Assembly: GCF_009600885.1 (NCBI RefSeq)
Contig: NZ_VCLA01000155.1
Location: 1 to 64,000, forward strand
Origin: Streptomyces jumonjinensis
GTDB lineage: Bacteria > Actinomycetota > Actinomycetes > Streptomycetales > Streptomycetaceae
DNA: 64,000 nucleotides
Direction of reading: 5' to 3'
The notes beneath the pieces are model-generated. The model worked only from the letters and a program-made list of their open reading frames with translations, had not been told where the DNA came from and did no database searches. A program made the position numbers and the translations under genes. Shown here one piece after another: positions 48,004 to 56,077 of the stretch; the stretch's first letter is position 1, and each line of letters starts with the position of its first letter.

Positions 48004-48408
48004 TCAGCAGGGCCGGTAGGACGAGATCTTGTCGTTGATCCAACCGGGGATCGTGGCCCACCACTCGCCGGGACCGATCCTGAACTCAAGACCGCCGTAG
48101 TTCCGGTGCTCGTAGAAGCACATGGAGAGGTCCGTGCTGTTGCCTATGGAGGAGGTGCTGTCCCTCCCCGATCCTGTGAGCTCCGCGACCTGCACGGGTG
48201 CGCCGCTGGGGTACACCGGGATCGAGTAGTTGGGGTTGGCGTAGATGAACACGCCGGCGAACGCGGCGGCCGGGGCGGGGGCCGCGGCGGCGGGGGCGGG
48301 GGCCGCGGCGGCGGGGGCCGCGGTCGTCACGACGCCCGCCGTTGCAGCCAGGGCGCCTACGGCGGCGGCCAGTGCCAGACGCTGCTTGGTCTTTCTCAGG
48401 AACGACAT
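48004..48408 (-). CDS. Small secreted peptidase inhibitor I36/crystallin-like protein
   Basis: A 134-residue exported protein. The signal peptide MSFLRKTKQRLALAAAVGAL ends near an AAPAAAA site, followed by an Ala/Pro repeat linker. The C-terminal domain MCFYEHRNYGGLEFRIGPGE then INDKISSYRPC has the Greek-key beta/gamma-crystallin pattern used by I36 inhibitors such as SMI. Two Cys could form a disulfide. AGGAAGAG lies 3-10 bases before ATG 48408. Confidence 0.8.
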   Translation of the reverse strand: MSFLRKTKQRLALAAAVGALAATAGVVTTAAPAAAAPAPAAAAPAPAAAFAGVFIYANPNYSIPVYPSGAPVQVAELTGSGRDSTSSIGNSTDLSMCFYEHRNYGGLEFRIGPGEWWATIPGWINDKISSYRPC

Positions 48409-48803
48409 GAACTCTTCCTTTTCTTCCGGGGAGAGGCCCGCCCGTGGAGCCATCGAGCCGGGTCGGATTCAAGCCATACCGTGATGCTCTGCAAGACCTT
48501 TCTGCAAGTACCAGAAAAGGATTTCATGGGGATGGCCGGACGGGCAATACCTGTGCACTGACGAACAGTTCCTCCCGTTCCCCATCTGTGCGGATCTCCC
48601 CTGTGGAGCCCGCTGGAGACAGGAAGCCCGGGCTTCCAGGCGGCGGCAGGGCGCCGGCCGTGCCCTGGGCCCGAGAGCACGGTGGGAGCACATGCGGGCC
48701 CGGCCGGGGCCGTACACCGGGTCTGCGCCGGAGTTTCCACGCGGTCATGGCCGATTCCTGACTGTTCGAACCATGGTGAGGCAAGTTCATTAGTGTGATC
48801 TCC

Positions 48804-49733
48804 ATGGAGCTTCGGACCCTGGAGTACTTCGTAGCCGTCGCGGAAGAGGGATCGTTCACCAAGGCGGCCTCCCGCTGCCATGTCGTCCAGTCCGCGATCA
48901 GTCATCAGATCCGGGGCTTGGAGAAGCAACTCGGCGAAGCGTTGTTCGAGCGCCTCCCGAGACGGGCGGTTCTCACCTCCGGCGGCGCCACCCTGCTGCC
49001 CTATGCCCGCACCTGTCTGGCTGCCGCGACGGCCGCCGCCGCCCAATTCGCCGACCGTTCAGGCGACGCGGGCGGCTCCCTCTCGCTGGGAACCGTCGGA
49101 GGGCTGGAGGGCACGGTGGTCCCCGCCCTGCTGGGTGAGTACCACCGCCGCCACCCCGGCGTGACGGTGAGTCTTTCCGGAGCGTCGAGCCCATCGCTGC
49201 TGACGGCGGTCCACGACGGCGCCCTCGACGCGGCGGTGGTCGCGGAACCGCGGGGCCACCAGTCCCAGCCCCTTGGTTCGCGGGTGCTGCTCCACGACCG
49301 GATCATGGCGGTTCTCCCCGCCGGGAGCCGGGAGCCGGGCCGTCCGCTGAGTCTCGAAGAGGTGTCCCAGCACCCTGTCATCACCTATGGGCCCGACAGC
49401 GGGGCCCACGGATTCATCCGTGAGGCGTTCGCCGCGCGAGGGCTGGAGTTCCACGTCACCTATGCGACGAACGACGTGGCCATCCAGCTCGCGCTGGTCA
49501 CGGAGAGGGTCGGCATCGCGCTGGCCCCCCGCTCCAGCCCGCTGCTCACCGCTGACCGGCGGATCGTCGTGGTACCGCTGGAGCCGGCCATCTCCTTCCG
49601 GAAGATGCTTGTCTGGAGGCTGGACAACCAGCTCGGCGCACCGCTGCGGACCCTGCTCGGCCTGTGGACGGAGCAGGCCGGCCGGACCTCGGACGAAGGG
49701 GCGGGGCCGCTTCTGATGAGCCCTCGCTTCTGA
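48804..49733 (+). CDS. LysR-family transcriptional regulator
   Basis: A 309-residue regulator. The N-terminal winged helix is MELRTLEYFVAVAEEGSFTK with RCHVVQSAISHQIRGLE; the C-terminal periplasmic-binding-like effector domain starts GSLSLGTVGGLEG. ATG 48804 gives the canonical N-terminus; no clear Shine-Dalgarno is seen, so the message may be leaderless. It converges on the MerR gene at the edge of the amino-acid cluster. Its target is probably a neighbour but is not shown. Confidence 0.9.
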   Translation: MELRTLEYFVAVAEEGSFTKAASRCHVVQSAISHQIRGLEKQLGEALFERLPRRAVLTSGGATLLPYARTCLAAATAAAAQFADRSGDAGGSLSLGTVGGLEGTVVPALLGEYHRRHPGVTVSLSGASSPSLLTAVHDGALDAAVVAEPRGHQSQPLGSRVLLHDRIMAVLPAGSREPGRPLSLEEVSQHPVITYGPDSGAHGFIREAFAARGLEFHVTYATNDVAIQLALVTERVGIALAPRSSPLLTADRRIVVVPLEPAISFRKMLVWRLDNQLGAPLRTLLGLWTEQAGRTSDEGAGPLLMSPRF

Positions 49734-49766
49734 CCTGGGCGGGCACCGGATGAGCCGGGAGCCCGT

Positions 49767-50909
49767 TCACGCCGACGCCCGCCCGGCCGTCGGGCCGTCG
49801 GCGCGGAAGACGGGCCGGCCTATCTCGATCTCCCACTGGTCCGGATCCGGGGAAGGCTCCGGTTCCCGCAGATGGTAAGTGCGCAGCGGACCGTCCACCG
49901 AGATCTCATGCCGGAGCGCGTAGGAGTCGAGTTCATCGAAGAGCGCGCCGACGCCGGCCGGCGAGCCGCGATGCGGGACGATCGCGAGTTCGGCCGCGGG
50001 GACGAACAGGGGTACCACCCGTCCGATCGGGCGGGTGGTACCCGCGACCGGGATGTAGACGGTCGCCTCCCCCTGGCCCTCCCGGCACAGACCGATGGAG
50101 GAGAGTCCGCCGCTCGGCCCCGTCCGGGTCAGACCCTGGGCGCGTACCGTGGCGTTCAGTTCACCGAGCGCGCCCTGCCACCACGGCAGGGCATCCTCCA
50201 TCGTCAAGGTCTGCCGAATGCCGACGGCCCGGGTGGCCGGTACCGTGCGGTGTTCGACCAACGGTGCCGTCGCCGGGCGTTGCAGCAGATCGCGCAGGGA
50301 TCCGACCGTCGCACGGGTCCGTGCCAGCTCGGCTTCCAGGCGGTCCAGATGAGCGGTGATCAGTGCGTTGCGGATCATGGGGTCGGAGGCGGTGAGCACG
50401 GCCTTCACCGCGGTGACGGGCATGTCGAGGTCCCGGAGCCGGCGGATGACCTGGGCTGCCGGAATCTGGTCCGGCGCGTAGTAGCGGTATCCGCTGTCCC
50501 GGTTCACCTGGACCGGGATCAGCAGTCCCACCTGGTGGTAGTGCCGGAGCGATTTGACGCTCAACCCCGTCGCCCGGGAGAAGTCGCCGACGGTGAGAGC
50601 GGCTGCCGTTCCCGCTGCCGACCCTGCCGACCCTGTCGCCGGTCGCCCCGTCGGCCCCGGGCGCACGCGCGGAGCCGCGGGAATCCCCTGCTCGTGGTAC
50701 GTGTGGACGGCCGCCGCCCTGTCCCCACCCGGCTCACCGATCCGGCCCGCTCGTCTGTGGGTCGCGGCGGGCGGCCTGCGGATACCCGCAGGGGCCTTGC
50801 GCCCGGCGACGGAGGTCTGCGCGCCCTTGCCTTCGCGAGCGAGCTGCGGCCGGTCGCCTCCGGCCCCCGGGGCGTTTCCCGGCGAACGGTCGGGAGGTGG
50901 TGTGGTCAT
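49767..50909 (-). CDS. MerR-family regulator with GyrI-like effector domain and long N-terminal extension
   Basis: A 380-residue protein. The MerR winged helix is LTVGDFSRATGLSVKSLRHY with RDSGYRYYAPDQIPAAQVIR, followed by a coiled-coil helix and a GyrI/BmrR-like ligand domain (VYIPVAGTTRPIGRVV; ALFDELDSYALRHEI). About 100 residues of Pro/Ala/Gly/Arg-rich sequence precede the helix-turn-helix, unusual for MerR proteins. ATG 50909 has GGAG 8 bases upstream; a start nearer the domain would have no evident ribosome-binding site. Candidate local regulator of the amino-acid cluster. Confidence 0.83.
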   Translation of the reverse strand: MTTPPPDRSPGNAPGAGGDRPQLAREGKGAQTSVAGRKAPAGIRRPPAATHRRAGRIGEPGGDRAAAVHTYHEQGIPAAPRVRPGPTGRPATGSAGSAAGTAAALTVGDFSRATGLSVKSLRHYHQVGLLIPVQVNRDSGYRYYAPDQIPAAQVIRRLRDLDMPVTAVKAVLTASDPMIRNALITAHLDRLEAELARTRATVGSLRDLLQRPATAPLVEHRTVPATRAVGIRQTLTMEDALPWWQGALGELNATVRAQGLTRTGPSGGLSSIGLCREGQGEATVYIPVAGTTRPIGRVVPLFVPAAELAIVPHRGSPAGVGALFDELDSYALRHEISVDGPLRTYHLREPEPSPDPDQWEIEIGRPVFRADGPTAGRASA

Positions 50910-51002
50910 GGAGGTTCTCCTTGTCGCTGGACCGTGCCCGGCCCATGGACCGACCCATGGACGGGACCGTGCCGCGCACCGTGTCCGGCGCCGGTCCCCT
51001 CT

Positions 51003-51026
51003 GTGCCCGGGCCATGCCCCGGGCAC
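51003..51026 (-). terminator. Hairpin downstream of the amino-acid cluster
   Basis: gtgcccggg at 51003-51011 and cccgggcac at 51018-51026 form a perfect 9-bp stem with a 6-nt loop, 231 bp beyond the last cluster gene on the minus strand and ahead of the MerR gene. The region 50910-51256 otherwise holds no gene. Confidence 0.5.
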
Positions 51027-51256
51027 GGTTCCGCCGCCCAGGGCACAGTGACGCCCACCGGTCCTGCCGACCGGGGCGGTACCTACGGCCCGTATGTCGT
51101 CCAGGCTAGGCACGGAGCGTGGCTCGCGGCCAGTGAAAGATACTCACCGCCGGTATGCGCAGACGTCATGGATCGCACAGACGTTCCCTTGGTGGAGGGT
51201 GGGGTGAGGTCGTGCCCCGGCCACCGGGCGGATGCTCCACCGCCCGGCGACCGCGC

Positions 51257-52300
51257 TCACGCGTGATGCAGACCTGTCCAGTAGCGCAACTGCGGGAGTT
51301 CAGCGATGGTGACGATCCCCGGCCGTGCGGTGATGACATCGGGGATCCTGTTGACGAGAGTGGCGCAGGTGGTATGCGCCGACTGCACATCGCTGTTGCG
51401 CAAGTGCAGAGTCGGATTCCCGTCGCTGTCCGTCAGATTCCACTCGTTGTAGTCCGTCTCCCCTTCCTCATAGACCTTTCCCTGTGAGCTGATGGAGAGC
51501 CTGACGCCCTCCTTCGTATACAGAACGTCGGTGTCGACATAGCCCAGCAGCCTCCCTTGGCGGATGGTCGTCCCCAGGACCCCGCAGTGGGTGTCCCGCT
51601 GAGCTATCACCGGCTCGGTCGTGGTCTCCGCCGGGCCCAGCGGGGTCAGGCCGATGACCTCCGCCAGGGTGTGCAGCGCGTAGTAGGTGAAGGTGGGCCG
51701 GCGTTCAGCACTCCCCAGCCACCGGGTGAACTCCTCGGCGGTCGTACCGACCCGTTGCAGCTCCGCGAGAGTCGGTCCGAAGTCGTCCACGTTCCAGGAG
51801 AGCCGGCCGGTCACACTGCCGAGGTCATGGGTGGAGCCCGCCAGGACGCTGATGAGGTTGACCCAGTAGGCGTCCTGGTGTCCGGTGCCCGTCACCGTCA
51901 CCTTGTGCCGCTTCGCCAGTGCGTCCAATTCACGGGCGAGTCCGTTGTCCGTCGCGAAGGGATGGAGCATCTCCTCGGCGAGCGTGATCACATTGGCCCC
52001 GGCCCTGACCGCGCTGGAGAAGATCTCGTACTGGGCGTCGTCGAGATAGGTGCTGACCGTGACGATCACGATGTCCGGACGGGCGTCGCTCAGCGCCCGT
52101 TCGGCGTCGGCGCGGGCGGGGACCGCGAGTCCGGGGACGCCGGCCAGCTCACCCAGGTGCCGCCCGGCCTTGTCGGACCCGGGGCGGACGATTCCCGCGA
52201 CGATGTTCGCGTGCCGGCTGTGCAGGACCCTGATGATGTCGAGCCCCATGGCCCCCACTCCGCAGACCGCGATCCGCGGGCTTTCCTTGATGTCGGACAT
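51257..52300 (-). CDS. DapB-like NAD(P)-dependent reductase (2,4-diaminopentanoate dehydrogenase type)
   Basis: A 347-residue oxidoreductase. The Rossmann motif RIAVCGVGAMGLDIIRVLHS starts at residue 9, and IVIVTVSTYLDDAQYEIFSS and GANVITLAEEMLHPF follow. The C-terminal half (GTGHQDAYWVNLISVLAG) matches the dihydrodipicolinate-reductase-related family that includes 2,4-diaminopentanoate dehydrogenase, not canonical DapB (about 250 residues). GAGGAGAAGG lies 3 bases before ATG 52300. Likely reduces an imine or ketone, or deaminates a diamino acid, in the cluster's pathway. Last gene of the cluster. Confidence 0.8.
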   Translation of the reverse strand: MSDIKESPRIAVCGVGAMGLDIIRVLHSRHANIVAGIVRPGSDKAGRHLGELAGVPGLAVPARADAERALSDARPDIVIVTVSTYLDDAQYEIFSSAVRAGANVITLAEEMLHPFATDNGLARELDALAKRHKVTVTGTGHQDAYWVNLISVLAGSTHDLGSVTGRLSWNVDDFGPTLAELQRVGTTAEEFTRWLGSAERRPTFTYYALHTLAEVIGLTPLGPAETTTEPVIAQRDTHCGVLGTTIRQGRLLGYVDTDVLYTKEGVRLSISSQGKVYEEGETDYNEWNLTDSDGNPTLHLRNSDVQSAHTTCATLVNRIPDVITARPGIVTIAELPQLRYWTGLHHA

Positions 52301-52386
52301 GTCCTTCTCCTCATTTCCTGTGCACGGCCCGGCCGGCTGACTCGTCCGGCGGGCGATTCCATCCGTTTCCACCGGCGGTGCGGGGG

Positions 52387-53604
52387 TTACCCGTTCATCT
52401 CCTCCTTGAGGGCCAGGAGAAAGACGTCGACGTCCTCCTCCGTCGTATCGAAGGCGCACATCCAGCGCACATGGCCGGCCCGCTCGTCCCAGAAGTAGAA
52501 GGGGAAGCGCCGTTGCAGTCCTCTGGCGGCCTGGTGCGGCATACGGGCGAAGACCGCGTTCGACTGGACGGGGTGGAGGATCTCCACCCCGTCGACGGCG
52601 CGTGCTCCCGCCGCGAGACGGCGGGCCATGGCATTGGAGTGAAGCGCTCCGCGCAGCCAGAGATCTTCCGTGAGCAGCGCCTCCAACTGCACCGAGACAA
52701 AGCGCATCTTGGACGCCAGCTGCGTGGACTGCTTGCGCAGATACTTCATGTGCTTCAGGGCGTGGCTTGTGGTGTGGCTCGTGGCCGAGCCTGCCCTCGC
52801 CGGGTCCGGGTCCGGGTCCGGGTCCGGGTCCGGGACGACGACGGCGTCGCCGAAGAGCATGCCGTTCTTCGTGCCGCCGAAGGAGACGATGTCGACGCCG
52901 GCCGCGCTGGTGAGGGAACTCATCGGTACGCCGAGGAACGCCGCGGCGTTCGCGAGGCGCGCGCCGTCGAGGTGGACGGTCATGCCGAGCCCGTGCGCGT
53001 GGTCGCAGACGGCCCGTATCTCATCGGGTGTGTAGACCGTCCCCAGCTCGGTGCTCTGGGTGATCGACACGGCCTGGGGCCGGGCCCGGTGTTCGTCGTC
53101 CCAGCCGAAGGCGTGCCGGTCGATCAGCTCCGGTGTCAGCTTGCCGTCGGCGGTCGGCAGACTCAGCAGCTTGACACCGCTGATCCGCTCGGGGGCGCCG
53201 CACTCATCGGTGTTGATGTGCGCGGACTCGGCGCAGATGACGGCGCCCCAGCGGTCCGTGAGCGCCTGGAGCGCGATGACGTTCGCCCCGGTGCCGTTGA
53301 GGACCGGGAAGGTCTCGGCGGTGGGGCCGAAGTGCTCGCGCATGACGCCTTGGAGATGCGCGGTGTACGCGTCCTCGCCGTAGGCGGCCTGGTGGCCGCC
53401 GTTGGCGAGGGCGATCGCGGCGACGATCTCCGGGTGCGCCCCGGCGTGGTTGTCGCTGGCGAAGCCGCGGATACGGGGATCGTGGCGCGGGCGGTCGCGG
53501 GTGTGCTCCGCGCCCCGGGCGGTCGGCACGGCGTGGTCCGGGTGCCGCACGGCGTGGTCCGGGGGCGCCGCCGCGGTCGTCGCTTCCTGGGGACGGGCGC
53601 TCAC
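52387..53604 (-). CDS. Threonine-aldolase-like PLP enzyme (beta-eliminating lyase family)
   Basis: A 405-residue fold-type I PLP enzyme. GFASDNHAGAHPEIVAAIAL matches the family N-terminus, HLDGARLANAAAFLG carries the PLP-binding Asp, and SFGGTKNGMLFGD carries the Schiff-base Lys. Family members cleave or form beta-hydroxy-alpha-amino acids with glycine. A run of Asp-Pro repeats after VVVPDPDP comes from a perfect (cgggtc)5 hexamer at 52801-52830 and inserts where others have a short loop. GTG 53604 overlaps the DUF6421 stop (GTGA). The first 45 residues are a His/Pro/Arg-rich tail. Confidence 0.85.
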   Translation of the reverse strand: MSARPQEATTAAAPPDHAVRHPDHAVPTARGAEHTRDRPRHDPRIRGFASDNHAGAHPEIVAAIALANGGHQAAYGEDAYTAHLQGVMREHFGPTAETFPVLNGTGANVIALQALTDRWGAVICAESAHINTDECGAPERISGVKLLSLPTADGKLTPELIDRHAFGWDDEHRARPQAVSITQSTELGTVYTPDEIRAVCDHAHGLGMTVHLDGARLANAAAFLGVPMSSLTSAAGVDIVSFGGTKNGMLFGDAVVVPDPDPDPDPDPARAGSATSHTTSHALKHMKYLRKQSTQLASKMRFVSVQLEALLTEDLWLRGALHSNAMARRLAAGARAVDGVEILHPVQSNAVFARMPHQAARGLQRRFPFYFWDERAGHVRWMCAFDTTEEDVDVFLLALKEEMNG

Positions 53605-55028
53605 CCCGCCGCTCCGGAGGCCCCGGCGGCGGTACGGGTGAGCGCGTCGGCGCGCGCCGCGGTGATTCCCTCGGTGGAGGCGATGACATGCTTGAGCTTT
53701 CTGGCGAGGGTCTCGTAGAACACGCTGAGCGGGAACTCGTCGGGCAGCACCTCGGCGAGCAGCTCACGTGGTGGCCGGGTCAGGTCCAGCTCCCCGGCGC
53801 CCCCGGCCCAGCGGGAGGCGGGGTGGGGGGCGAGACAGCGGGACACCAGCCGGTGGCCGGCGAGCCAGTGGACGAGCTTGGGGCGGTCGATACCGGCCCG
53901 GTACAGCTCCTCGATCTCCGCGCGGAGCCCGTCGACGACCTCCGGGACCCGTGCCCAGTCGATGCTCAGGGTGTTGTCGCTCCAGGTCAGCGCGGAGTGC
54001 TGGTGGAGGCGGGCGAACAGCAGCTGACCGCCGAGACCGTCGTAGTTGCGCTCCCGGCCGCCGGTGACGGGGAAGCGCAGTATCCGGTCGAACAGCATCA
54101 CGAGCTGGACGTCGCGGCCCTGGGTGATTCCCTCGGCCTCCAGGCGGACGCCCTCCCGGAACGCGTTGAGGTCGCAGCGCAGCTCCTCCAGCCCGTACAT
54201 CCAGAACGGATGGCGCTGCTTGATCATGAAGGGGTCGAAGGGCAGGGGGCCATGGCTGTGACCGCGGTCGTGGATCATGTCCCAGAGGGTGAAAGCCTCC
54301 ACACAGCGGTCCTGGTCGGCGATCATCCTCCGTGCCTCGTCGGGCAGTTCGAGGCGGAGGATGTCCGCGGCGGCGGAGACGACGAGTCGGTACCGGGCGG
54401 CTTCCCGGTCGCAGAAGATGCCGGCCCAGCTGAATCGGTCGGGGGTCTCGCGGACGGCGACGGTCTCCGGGAAGAACACCGCGGAGTTGGTGTCGTATCC
54501 GGGGGTGAAGTCCTCGAAGGCGACACCGCAGTACATCGGATTGCCGTATCGGGTGCGCTCCAGTTCGGCGAGCCAGTCGGGCCAGACCATGCGCAGGACG
54601 ACGGCCTCCAGGTTGCGGTCCGGGTTGCCGTTCTGCGTGTACATGGGGAATACGGTCAGATGCTGGAGTCCGTCGACGCGGTTGGCCGCGGGCTGGAAGG
54701 CGAGCAGCGAGTCAAGGAAGTCGGGCACTCCGAAGGAGTTCTTGGACCAGGTGCGCAGATCGTTGATGAGTGCGGTGTGGTAGGGGGCGTCGTAAGGGAG
54801 AAGGGGTGACAGCTCTTCGACCGCCGCGATGACGCGGTCGACGGCTTCCACGACCAGGCCGTGGTCCGGGGCGTCCGGGGCTTCGAGGTCGATGGAGCCG
54901 TCCTTCGACTGCCAGTGGCGGATCCGTTCGACGGCGTTCTTGAGTTCCGGCCAGGCGGGGTGCTCCACCACCCGGTCCGTGCTCCTCGGGCCGGTGTCGT
55001 CGATCTGGTGTGCGGGAACTTCAGCCAT
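53601..55028 (-). CDS. DUF6421-family protein, possible metal enzyme
   Basis: A 475-residue protein that I match to DUF6421. No characterised function is known to me. The most striking part is WDMIHDRGHSHGPLPFDPFM near residue 225, followed by YGLEELRCDLNAF about 35 residues later. The spacing of HxxxHxH and EExxxD recalls zinc sites of the M49 type (HExxGH plus EECRAE), but the catalytic Glu is Asp/absent, so this is only a suggestion of metal binding. GGAGGAGA lies 5 bases before ATG 55028. It sits between the threonine-aldolase-like and DapD-like genes and is translationally coupled to the former. Confidence 0.72.
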   Translation of the reverse strand: MAEVPAHQIDDTGPRSTDRVVEHPAWPELKNAVERIRHWQSKDGSIDLEAPDAPDHGLVVEAVDRVIAAVEELSPLLPYDAPYHTALINDLRTWSKNSFGVPDFLDSLLAFQPAANRVDGLQHLTVFPMYTQNGNPDRNLEAVVLRMVWPDWLAELERTRYGNPMYCGVAFEDFTPGYDTNSAVFFPETVAVRETPDRFSWAGIFCDREAARYRLVVSAAADILRLELPDEARRMIADQDRCVEAFTLWDMIHDRGHSHGPLPFDPFMIKQRHPFWMYGLEELRCDLNAFREGVRLEAEGITQGRDVQLVMLFDRILRFPVTGGRERNYDGLGGQLLFARLHQHSALTWSDNTLSIDWARVPEVVDGLRAEIEELYRAGIDRPKLVHWLAGHRLVSRCLAPHPASRWAGGAGELDLTRPPRELLAEVLPDEFPLSVFYETLARKLKHVIASTEGITAARADALTRTAAGASGAAG

Positions 55029-55125
55029 GCCGTCTCCTCCCAGGACCAACCGTGTGCCGAACGCCGTACGCACCGCTCCTCGGTGGGGTGGGCCGGGCCG
55101 GGGGCAAGCCCGTTGCCGTGGGCCC

Positions 55126-55977
55126 TCACAGGGCGAATCCGTGTTCGCGGAAGAGGCTCTCCAGCAGCAGCTTGTCGTGCCGGCCGCCCTCCGGGAGCCG
55201 TTTGATCACCAGCAGACACGGGACACCGAACTCGCCGCCGGGGAACGACTTCCTCCGGGTGGACCCCACACAGACCGACCACTCCGGTGCCTCGCCGGGC
55301 GGGAGTTCCTCGCCCGTCATGGCGTCGAAGACCCTGGTGCTGGCGGTCAGCAGAACGCCGGCGCCCAGTTTCGCGCCGCGCCGGACCCGGGCTCCTTCCA
55401 CCACCACCGACCGGGACCCGACGAAAGCGTCGTCCTCGATGACGACGGGCGCCGCGTTCGCGGGTTCCAGTACGCCGCCGACGCCCACGCCGCCGGCCAG
55501 GTGCACGTTCTTGCCGATCTGCGCGCAGGAGCCCACCGTGGCCCAGGTGTCGACCATCGTCCCCGAGTCCACGAAGGCCCCGATATTGGTGTACGACGGC
55601 ATCAGCACGGTGCCCGGCGCGTGATGGCTGCCCCAGCGGGCGACAGCGCCCGGTACCACCCGTACACCCGGGAATTCCCTCTTCAGCGGCAGCCGGTCGT
55701 GGTAGTGGAACACGCCTGCGGAGGTCTGCCGCATCTCCAGCAGTCTGAAGCAGAGCAGAATCGCGCGTCTGGCCCGCTCGTCCACCACGACCTGACCGGT
55801 CGCCCCGTCGACGAACGCGACGCGCGCGTGTCCGGCGTCCAGCATGTCGACGGCTTCCACGACGAGGTCGCGGGCCGTCCCGTCGGCCGGTGTGAGTTCC
55901 GTACGCCGCTCCCACAGGGCATCGACCCCGGGGTCGATCGGGCTGGTGAATACGGCGGGTGCCGTGGGGCTGTGCAT
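55126..55977 (-). CDS. DapD-like tetrahydrodipicolinate N-succinyltransferase
   Basis: A 283-residue left-handed beta-helix acyltransferase. Hexapeptide repeats run through VLMPSYTNIGAFVDSGTMVD, VGSCAQIGKNVHLAGGVGVG, and IEDDAFVGSRSVVVEGARVR. Near the C-terminus is SFPGGEFGVPCLLVIKR. This is the enterobacterial-type DapD pattern, which succinylates tetrahydrodipicolinate with ring opening; TabB of tabtoxin biosynthesis is the same type. ATG 55977 chosen, but TTG 56001 or a TTG next to GAGGAG could also start it. A repeated gtgggt tract lies upstream. Confidence 0.87.
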   Translation of the reverse strand: MHSPTAPAVFTSPIDPGVDALWERRTELTPADGTARDLVVEAVDMLDAGHARVAFVDGATGQVVVDERARRAILLCFRLLEMRQTSAGVFHYHDRLPLKREFPGVRVVPGAVARWGSHHAPGTVLMPSYTNIGAFVDSGTMVDTWATVGSCAQIGKNVHLAGGVGVGGVLEPANAAPVVIEDDAFVGSRSVVVEGARVRRGAKLGAGVLLTASTRVFDAMTGEELPPGEAPEWSVCVGSTRRKSFPGGEFGVPCLLVIKRLPEGGRHDKLLLESLFREHGFAL

Positions 55978-56025
55978 GACGATGTGCAACTCCTCTGGCA
56001 ACGGTCGGCTGGGGAATCGTTCTCG

Positions 56026-56061
56026 GTGGGTGTGGGTGTGGGTGTGGGTGTGGGTGTGGGG
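56026..56061. repeat. Hexanucleotide tandem repeat (gtgggt)5 plus one variant
   Basis: Five perfect gtgggt units at 56026-56055 followed by gtgggg lie in the 100-bp gap between the DapC-like stop and the DapD-like start, close to the translation start region of the latter. Confidence 0.85.
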
Positions 56062-56077
56062 TGGCCGGAGGAGCCGC

